This document shows, in pieces, positions 6,101-11,498 of a stretch of 11,498 nt of DNA. The DNA is from Ignavibacteriales bacterium CG12_big_fil_rev_8_21_14_0_65_30_8 (GTDB lineage Bacteria > Bacteroidota > Ignavibacteria > Ignavibacteriales > Ignavibacteriaceae). Positions within the stretch are counted from its first letter, which is position 1; the number at the start of each line of letters is the position of its first letter. A model generated the notes under the pieces. That model saw only the letters and a program-made list of their open reading frames with translations, was not told the origin of the DNA and made no database searches. The DNA lies in contig PFGS01000014.1 in NCBI GenBank assembly GCA_002783525.1, positions 1 through 11,498 on the forward strand, in the 5' to 3' direction. The position numbers and the translations under genes were made by a program.

Positions 6101-6912
6101 ATTATTTTGATGTACTTTCTGATTACGAAGAAGAATATAAAAAAGAAAGAATAAAAGTTACAAATGGTGATGAATTACCTCCTGGAATTATTCAACTTGC
6201 AAAAGTTTATGTTGCAGTTAAACGTAAACTTTCAGTAGGTGATAAAATGGCCGGTAGGCACGGAAACAAAGGTGTTGTTGCTAAAATAGTACCTCAGGAA
6301 GATATGCCGTTTTTACCTAATGGTCAGCAGGTTGATATTATACTTAATCCACTTGGTGTTCCATCAAGAATGAACCTTGGTCAGCTTTATGAAACAGCAT
6401 TGGGCTGGGCTGGTAAAATTTTAGGGCTTAAATTCTCAACACCTATTTTTGATGGAGCTAAAATAGAAGATATTGATGAATGGCTTGAAAAAGCGGGAAT
6501 TCAACACGGTAGTAAAACTACTCTTATTGATGGAAGATCAGGTGAAAAATTCCATCAAGAAGTTACTTGCGGATATATTTATATGCTCAAACTTCACCAT
6601 TTAGTTGATGATAAAATTCACGCAAGATCAATTGGACCATACTCATTAATTACACAACAACCACTTGGCGGTAAAGCACAATTCGGTGGTCAGAGGTTTG
6701 GAGAAATGGAAGTATGGGCATTAGAAGGTTACGGTGCATCTAATATTTTACAAGAGATACTTACTGTAAAAAGTGATGATGTGGCTGGCAGGTCAAAGGT
6801 TTATGAAGCAATTGTTAAAGGTGATAATTTACCTGAGCCAAATATTCCAGAGTCGTTCAATGTATTAATTAAAGAGCTTCAAGGATTGGGGCTTGATATA
6901 AAAATAAATTAA
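3154..6912 (+). CDS. rpoB: RNA polymerase beta subunit
   Basis: A 1252-residue beta subunit that, with beta', forms the catalytic cleft of RNA polymerase; E. coli has 1342. The rifampicin pocket runs from NQLSQFMDQ at 450-458 through THKRRMSALGPGG at 466-478. D457, H467 and S472, equivalent to E. coli D516, H526 and S531, are all the sensitive-type residues. IETPEGPNIGLISSL follows. The active-site region GDKMAGRHGNKG ends at 1040 and the C terminus reads VKSDDVAGRSKVYEAI then PESFNVLIKE. Two lineage inserts are visible. One, at about 223-300 in the lobe (GRTIASDVFDMSTGEVF), resembles a shortened E. coli SI1. The other is a charged stretch of about 120 residues, 884-1005, at the SI2 position. 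The start is TTG behind GGAGG, and no in-frame ATG lies near. rpoC begins 43 bases later. Confidence 0.98.
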   Translation: MDNKRISFGKISSVIDAPDLLDIQTATFEGFVQFKVPVHKRLNKGLQAVFTSNFPIFDNKENYRLDFLNYFFEKPRFSVNECTERGLTYSVPLKAKLRLSTKDRETEEFVNSVEQEVYLGNLPFMTEQGTFVVNGAERVVVSQLHRSPGVAFSQTVHPNGTPIYSARIIPLRGSWVEFATNISYVMFVYIDRRKKFPATTLLRALGYETDEEILGLFNLIEEVQTKKVKLEEYIGRTIASDVFDMSTGEVFLAKDSIFTEEDIDRVDEAEIEVLKFINSETSPELDLIVNTLKKDTSHSKEEALYAIYRQLRSGEAPDIETAQVLIEKLFFNDKRYDLGDVGRHRMNDRLNLDIDENTTILTVEDIIAIMKYIIKLRVGNEHVDDIDHLGNRRVKTVGEQLGQQFNIGMARMARTIKERMNIRDAENFTPQDLVNARTISSVVNAFFGTNQLSQFMDQTNPLAEMTHKRRMSALGPGGLTRERAGFEVRDVHYTHYGRLCPIETPEGPNIGLISSLTIYARVNRYGFLETPYRKVEKGKVAGDVEYLSAEQEDYFTIAQANAELDNNNKFVNERVKSRFKGEFPVANGNNVQYMDVAPAQLVSAAAAMIPFLEHDDANRALMGSNMQRQAVPLLKPEAPIVGTGMESKLARDSRAVIIAKGNGKVEYVDANRIIINYDVNPNSIESLTGFDDSSSVEYELTKFKGTNQETCINQIPIVKEGQRVSEGDVIADGCATDGGEIALGRNVLVAFMPWRGYNFEDAIIINEKIVSNDVYTSIHIEEYELQVRETKRGEEELTREIPNVSEEAVKDLDEYGIIREGAQVKEGDILIGKITPKGETDPTPEEKLLRAIFGDKAGDVKDSSLKAPPGLKGTIIKTRLFSRKRRDTEAKKVEKKILDDLEKQHKSKLIEHYEKLVVKLTKLTENETTTGIRDLDGSVVLRSGTTIKDTTFNSLDDVTKLDYTLDWFDTKKLNGHVQKLYVNYFDVLSDYEEEYKKERIKVTNGDELPPGIIQLAKVYVAVKRKLSVGDKMAGRHGNKGVVAKIVPQEDMPFLPNGQQVDIILNPLGVPSRMNLGQLYETALGWAGKILGLKFSTPIFDGAKIEDIDEWLEKAGIQHGSKTTLIDGRSGEKFHQEVTCGYIYMLKLHHLVDDKIHARSIGPYSLITQQPLGGKAQFGGQRFGEMEVWALEGYGASNILQEILTVKSDDVAGRSKVYEAIVKGDNLPEPNIPESFNVLIKELQGLGLDIKIN

Positions 6913-6955
6913 TACAGAGAACTAACTTTATTACTTAGAAATTAGGAGATATAAT

Positions 6956-9900
6956 ATGGCTTATAGAGTTCAAGAAAATGCAATGAAAGAGATTAGTAAA
7001 ATTACTATATCATTGGCTAGTCCTGATGATATTTTATCAAGATCTCATGGAGAAGTTACTAAACCGGAAACTATAAATTACAGGTCATTCAGACCAGAAA
7101 AAGACGGGCTGTTTTGTGAAAAAATATTTGGTCCAACAAGAGATTGGGAATGTTACTGTGGTAAGTATAAAAGAATTAGATATAGAGGAATTATTTGCGA
7201 CAGATGCGGTGTTGAAGTAACTCAGAAAAGTGTAAGAAGAGAAAGAATGGGGCACATTAGCCTTGCCGTGCCTGTTGTTCACATTTGGTTTTTTAGAGCT
7301 CAACCTTCAAAAATTGGCAATATAATTGGAATTAGTTTAAAAGAATTAGAAAAGATTATTTATTACGAATCTTATGCCGTTATTAATCCCGGACCTACCG
7401 GGCTAAACAGAATGGATCTAATTTCTGAGGACCAGTACTTTGAAGTATTAAACTCACTTCCAGCTGAAAACGAAAAACTTGAAGAAAGTGATCCAAATAA
7501 ATTTGTTGCTAAAATTGGTGGCGATGCTGTTAAAGAAATTTTAAGTAACACAAATGTTGCAGAACTTTCAAAAGAGTTAAGAGATCAGTTAAAAGTTGAA
7601 ACTTCACAACAGAAAAAAGCTGACCTTTTAAAAAGATTAAGAATACTGGAAGCTTTTAAAGAAGAAGATGGGAAAGTTCCTAATAATCCTGAATGGATGG
7701 TGTTGGATTATATCCAGATAATTCCTCCAGAGCTTAGACCATTAGTACCATTAGAAGGTGGAAGATTTGCAACGAGTGATCTTAACGATCTATATAGAAG
7801 AGTAATAATTAGAAACAACAGATTAAAAAGATTAATTGATATAAAAGCTCCGGAAGTAATTTTAAGAAATGAAAAAAGAATGCTTCAGGAATCTGTTGAT
7901 GCACTTTTTGATAACTCAAGAAGAGGAAGTGCTGTAAGAAGCGATAACAACAGACCTTTAAAATCTTTAAGTGATATGCTTAAAGGTAAACAAGGTAGAT
8001 TCCGTCAAAACTTACTTGGTAAAAGAGTTGATTATTCAGGCCGTTCTGTAATTGTTGTTGGTCCAGAATTAAAATTGCACCAATGCGGATTACCAAAAGA
8101 TATGGCCGTAGAATTATTTAAACCTTTTATAATTAGAAAATTAATTAGTAGGGGTTATAATAAAACTGTAAAAAGTGCAAGAAAAGTTGTTGATAGAAAA
8201 GATCCGATTATTTGGGATATTCTTGCCAAAATAATTGAAGGTCACCCAATAATGTTGAACAGAGCTCCAACACTTCACAGACTTGGCATACAGGCGTTTC
8301 AACCAATATTAATAGATGGAAGAGCAATACAGTTACATCCTATGGTTTGTACTGCATTTAACGCTGACTTTGATGGTGATCAAATGGCGGTTCATATTCC
8401 ACTTTCTTACGAAGCTCAATTAGAGGCTTCATTATTAATGTTGAGTAGTCATAATATTTTATCACCACAAAATGGAAGTCCTGTTGTTGTACCAACTCAG
8501 GATATAGTGCTTGGTTGCTACTACATTACAAAATCTAGAGATGGTGAAAAAGGTGAAGGTATGAGTTTCTCATCACCTAAAGAAGTATTAATTGCATACA
8601 ACAATAAAGTAATTAATCTTCATACTAAAATTAAAGTTAGAATTGATGGCGAAGTAATTGATACAACTACCGGTAGAATAATCTTTAATCAAATTGTACC
8701 TAAAGAGATGGGTTACTTTAACCAAATATTAATCAAAAAAACCTTTGGTGGTTTTATTGGTCAAATGTTTATGAAACTTGGTAATAAAGTAACTGCTAAA
8801 TTTTTAGACGATCTTAAAGAACTTGGATTTAGATATTCAACTGCAGGTGGTCTTTCTGTAAGTTATGCTGACATGATTATACCTGAAGAAAAACATGAAA
8901 TGATTGGTAAAGCCAATACTAAAGTAAATGGAATATTAAATGAACACGAACAAGGCGTAATTACAGACGCAGAAAGATATAATAAAATAATAGATGTTTG
9001 GACACACACTACAAATGATGTTGCCCATGTATTGATGGAAAAAATTAAAAAACATAATCACGGATTTAATTCTCTTCATATGATGGTCGACTCCGGTGCA
9101 AGAGGTTCTCAAGAACAGGTAAGACAGCTTGCCGGTATGCGTGGATTGATGATGAAACCTCAAAAATCATTATCTGGTCAGGCAGGTGAAATTATTGAGA
9201 ATCCAATTGTTGCAAACTTTAAAGAAGGATTATCAGTACTTGAATATTTTATATCAACTCATGGTGCAAGAAAAGGTTTAGCTGATACAGCCCTAAAAAC
9301 TGCAGATGCTGGTTACTTAACAAGAAGATTAGTTGATGTTGCTCAAGATGTTATTATTACTGAAAATGATTGCGGAACAATTTTAGGTATAGAAGTAAAA
9401 GCTATTAAAGATGTAGAACAGGAAAGAGAACCATTATCAGAAAGAGTTATTGGTCGTATTGTCCAAGAAGATGTTTATGATCCAAGAACAGATGAAGTAA
9501 TTATAGAAACAGGCGAAATTATTACAGATGAAATATCTGAAAAAATTGAAGATGCAAATATAGATTCTGTTTATATCCGTACTGTATTAACTTGTGAATC
9601 TAAACAAGGTGTTTGTGCAAAATGTTATGGAAGAAATCTTACCAATGGAAAATTAGTTGAAATTGGAGAAGCTGTTGGGATTGTAGCGGCACAATCAATT
9701 GGTGAACCCGGCACACAGCTGACACTTAGAACATTCCACTTGGGAGGTACCGCATCTAGAATTGCAAGTCAATCACAGGTTGAAACTACAATTGAAGGTA
9801 AAGTTAAATTTGAACACATAAATTTTGTTGAAAAAAAAGACTTTATGGGCATGGTAAAAGTTGTAATAGGAAGAAGAGGATCAGTTGGTATTTATGATGA

Positions 9901-11185
9901 AAATAACAGACAAGTTAAGAATTTTGATATTCCTTATGGTGCTGAATTAATTGTTAATGACGGAGATATGGTTAAAAAAGGAAAAGCATTATTTACTCAT
10001 GATCCTTATAATGCTGTTATTCTTTCTGATATACCTGGTCTGGTAAGATTTATTGATATGCAGGATGGTTCAACAATTAAACAGGTTACAGATGAACAAA
10101 CTGGTCACGTACAAAAAGTTGTTGTTGAGTCAAAAGATAAATCATTAACTCCAAGTATTGCGGTTGAATCAGAAAACGGTAAAAGAAAAACTTTTAACAT
10201 ACCAAATGGAGCTTACCTTTCTGTTGAAGAAGGTGAAACAATTGTTGCTGGTACTATCTTGGCAAAGATTTCTAAATCAGCCACAAAGAGTAGAGATATT
10301 ACTGGTGGTCTTCCAAGAGTAACAGAACTTTTTGAAGCAAGAAGCCCACAAGAATCAGCTATTGTTAGTGAGATTGAAGGTGTAGTAAAATTTGGAGCAA
10401 GAAAAAAAGGTTCCAGAGAAATTTTAGTAATTGCACCAGATAAATCTGATGAAAAGAAATATAATGTTCCTTTAGGAAGACATATTCTTGTTCAAGATGG
10501 TGATGAAATACCTGCCGGTGAAAAAATTACTGATGGACCAATTGATCCTCATGATATATTGAAAATTAAAGGTACAAGTGCAGTTCAAGAATATCTTGTA
10601 AACGAAACTCAAGATGTGTATAGGCTGCAAGGCGTTAAAATTAATGACAAACATATTGAAGTTATTGTAAGACAAATGCTTCAAAAAGTAAGAATTGTAC
10701 ACCCTGGAGATACAAAATTCTTGGAAGAAGATCTAGTTGGTAAAATTAAATTTTTAGAAGAAAATCAGAAAGTATCTACAATGGTATATATTGAAGATAA
10801 AGGTGATTCAAAGTTTAATGTTGGACAACTTGTAAGTAAAACTTTATTTAGAAAAAGTGTTACCGAATTGAAAGGAAAAGATAAAAATCCTCCTCTAGGT
10901 AGAGATGCTGAATCAGCAACTTTTGAAAACTTATTACTTGGTATTACACAAGCTGCTTTATCTACAGAGAGTTTTATCTCCGCAGCTTCATTCCAGGAAA
11001 CTACAAAAGTATTAACAAATGCTGCAATTGCAGCAAAAGTTGATCATTTAACAGGCCTTAAAGAGAATGTTGTAATGGGTCATTTAATACCTGCTGGTAC
11101 AGGAATTAAGAAATATGATAATATTATTTTCCCTTCTGATGAAGTGAAAGAAGAAGTAGAAAACGAAGAAAAAGTAGATGCGTAA
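6956..11185 (+). CDS. rpoC: RNA polymerase beta' subunit
   Basis: A 1409-residue beta' subunit, which supplies the catalytic magnesium site. All key elements are present. The N-terminal zinc site is C66, C68, C81 and C84. NADFDGDQ at 469-476 holds the three magnesium aspartates D471, D473 and D475. The bridge helix region is GARGSQEQVRQLAGMRGLM at 714-732. The second zinc site is C806, C880, C887 and C890. The trigger loop is QSIGEPGTQLTLRTFHLGG, with R925 and H928; L924 stands where E. coli has M932. Between HLGG and DITGGLPRV (1114-1122) lies an insert of about 180 residues at the SI3 position, apparently of repeated sandwich-barrel hybrid type. The C-terminal tail is acidic. AGGAG at 6944-6948 precedes the ATG by 7 bases. 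The gene is co-transcribed with rpoB and ends at a strong terminator. Confidence 0.98.
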   Translation: MAYRVQENAMKEISKITISLASPDDILSRSHGEVTKPETINYRSFRPEKDGLFCEKIFGPTRDWECYCGKYKRIRYRGIICDRCGVEVTQKSVRRERMGHISLAVPVVHIWFFRAQPSKIGNIIGISLKELEKIIYYESYAVINPGPTGLNRMDLISEDQYFEVLNSLPAENEKLEESDPNKFVAKIGGDAVKEILSNTNVAELSKELRDQLKVETSQQKKADLLKRLRILEAFKEEDGKVPNNPEWMVLDYIQIIPPELRPLVPLEGGRFATSDLNDLYRRVIIRNNRLKRLIDIKAPEVILRNEKRMLQESVDALFDNSRRGSAVRSDNNRPLKSLSDMLKGKQGRFRQNLLGKRVDYSGRSVIVVGPELKLHQCGLPKDMAVELFKPFIIRKLISRGYNKTVKSARKVVDRKDPIIWDILAKIIEGHPIMLNRAPTLHRLGIQAFQPILIDGRAIQLHPMVCTAFNADFDGDQMAVHIPLSYEAQLEASLLMLSSHNILSPQNGSPVVVPTQDIVLGCYYITKSRDGEKGEGMSFSSPKEVLIAYNNKVINLHTKIKVRIDGEVIDTTTGRIIFNQIVPKEMGYFNQILIKKTFGGFIGQMFMKLGNKVTAKFLDDLKELGFRYSTAGGLSVSYADMIIPEEKHEMIGKANTKVNGILNEHEQGVITDAERYNKIIDVWTHTTNDVAHVLMEKIKKHNHGFNSLHMMVDSGARGSQEQVRQLAGMRGLMMKPQKSLSGQAGEIIENPIVANFKEGLSVLEYFISTHGARKGLADTALKTADAGYLTRRLVDVAQDVIITENDCGTILGIEVKAIKDVEQEREPLSERVIGRIVQEDVYDPRTDEVIIETGEIITDEISEKIEDANIDSVYIRTVLTCESKQGVCAKCYGRNLTNGKLVEIGEAVGIVAAQSIGEPGTQLTLRTFHLGGTASRIASQSQVETTIEGKVKFEHINFVEKKDFMGMVKVVIGRRGSVGIYDENNRQVKNFDIPYGAELIVNDGDMVKKGKALFTHDPYNAVILSDIPGLVRFIDMQDGSTIKQVTDEQTGHVQKVVVESKDKSLTPSIAVESENGKRKTFNIPNGAYLSVEEGETIVAGTILAKISKSATKSRDITGGLPRVTELFEARSPQESAIVSEIEGVVKFGARKKGSREILVIAPDKSDEKKYNVPLGRHILVQDGDEIPAGEKITDGPIDPHDILKIKGTSAVQEYLVNETQDVYRLQGVKINDKHIEVIVRQMLQKVRIVHPGDTKFLEEDLVGKIKFLEENQKVSTMVYIEDKGDSKFNVGQLVSKTLFRKSVTELKGKDKNPPLGRDAESATFENLLLGITQAALSTESFISAASFQETTKVLTNAAIAAKVDHLTGLKENVVMGHLIPAGTGIKKYDNIIFPSDEVKEEVENEEKVDA

Positions 11186-11200
11186 GAAATAATGATTTGT

Positions 11201-11240
11201 AATCCGGCCCAAAGATTTTTTGGGTCGGATTTTTTGTCTT
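11201..11240 (+). terminator. Intrinsic terminator of the rpoBC unit
   Basis: A 13-bp stem pairs 11201-11213 (AATCCGGCCCAAA) with 11219-11231 (TTTGGGTCGGATT), with one G-T wobble (11207 with 11225) and a 5-base loop GATTT. A T tract follows (11232-11235, then GTCTT). It begins 16 bases after the rpoC stop. A strong GC core next to a T run is the classic Rho-independent form. Confidence 0.93.
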
Positions 11241-11278
11241 TAAACATTGAAAATAGGCAAAATATTTAAGTTAGAATC

Positions 11279-11307
11279 TTGACTAAATTTTCAATTAAGG
11301 CTATATT
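11279..11307 (+). promoter_or_regulatory. Sigma-70-type promoter for rpsL
   Basis: TTGACT at 11279-11284 and TATATT at 11302-11307 are separated by exactly 17 bases, each one mismatch from the E. coli consensus. Transcription would start near 11314, giving a leader of about 43 bases before the GTG of rpsL. It lies 39 bases after the T tract of the rpoC terminator, as expected for a new unit. A second, poorer candidate is TTGAAA at 11247 with TAGAAT at 11272, whose spacer is 19. Confidence 0.7.
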
Positions 11308-11344
11308 AATAGTCTGAAATTTTTTGGAAATAGCATTAAAATTT

Positions 11345-11350
11345 AAGGAG
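11345..11350 (+). promoter_or_regulatory. Ribosome binding site that fixes the rpsL GTG start
   Basis: AAGGAG lies 6 bases before GTG 11357-11359. No ATG is available nearby in this frame, and the protein begun at the GTG aligns with S12 from its first residues. Confidence 0.8.
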
Positions 11351-11356
11351 TAATTA

Positions 11357-11498
11357 GTGCCAACGATAAATCAGTTAGTTAGAAAAGGGCGTATAAATAT
11401 ACTTGCTAAAAAGAAAGCACCTGCCCTCGAATCTTGCCCGCAAAAGCGTGGTGTTTGTACAAGAGTGTATACTACTACACCAAAGAAACCAAACTCTG
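11357..11498 (+). CDS. rpsL: Ribosomal protein S12 (uS12), partial, 3' end outside the window
   Basis: The first 47 codons of S12, cut by the window edge; the whole protein is usually about 124 or more residues. S12 sits at the decoding centre of the 30S subunit and affects accuracy. PTINQLVRKGR at 2-12 and the CPQKRGVCTRVYTTTPKKPNS stretch at 27-47 are diagnostic. K43 (K42 in mature E. coli numbering), where streptomycin resistance changes occur, is lysine, the sensitive type. The start is GTG behind AAGGAG. The gene heads a new transcription unit, probably continuing with rpsG and fusA as the str operon does elsewhere, although that part is not visible. Several codons here (CTC, CCG, CGT) are more GC-rich than is common in the rest of the window. 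Confidence 0.95.
   Translation, partial: MPTINQLVRKGRINILAKKKAPALESCPQKRGVCTRVYTTTPKKPNS

Noticed and set aside
1..11498. An undescribed biological system such as a defence island, mobile element or CRISPR array
   Set aside because: Every stretch longer than 133 bases is occupied by a recognised housekeeping gene. No repeats, transposase, foreign composition or unknown gene were found.

Overview
The window is a core transcription and translation locus in which every gene lies on the + strand. The order is tRNA-Trp, secE, nusG, rplK, rplA, rplJ, rplL, rpoB and rpoC, followed by the first 47 codons of rpsL. All complete genes are intact, with no frameshift, mobile element, CRISPR array or foreign-looking insert. 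The DNA is clearly AT-rich. The tRNA-Trp/secE/nusG/rplKAJL/rpoBC order, an RpoB with a ~120-residue insert before its active-site region, and an RpoC with a ~180-residue insert inside the trigger loop point to the Bacteroidota/Chlorobi/Ignavibacteriota (FCB) branch. The RpoC N-terminal wording (HIWFFRAQPSKIG) looks more like Chlorobi/Ignavibacteria than Bacteroidia, but this is from memory and not from a search.

Layout: bases 1-74 are a tRNA-Trp without an encoded CCA, 23 bases before secE. Bases 98-3020 hold secE (SecYEG translocon), nusG (elongation factor) and four 50S proteins: L11 and L1, then L10 and L7/L12, which form the stalk. The 71-base rplA-rplJ gap holds two small perfect hairpins, one abutting the rplJ start codon, and a 10-codon mini-ORF whose TGA overlaps that start as ATGA. 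The 133-base rplL-rpoB gap holds a 20-bp hairpin of bidirectional-terminator type, which probably lowers rpoBC transcription relative to rplL. rpoB then begins at a TTG codon behind a strong Shine-Dalgarno. rpoC follows after 43 bases and ends at a strong intrinsic terminator (11201-11240). A near-consensus sigma-70 promoter (11279-11307) then starts a new unit with rpsL, at a GTG codon.

The genes together supply the two large RNA polymerase subunits, the factor NusG, and the ribosomal stalk and its base. I found no undescribed system here. What merits a second look is regulatory: the rplJ leader, the rplL-rpoB attenuator, and the terminator-promoter junction before rpsL.
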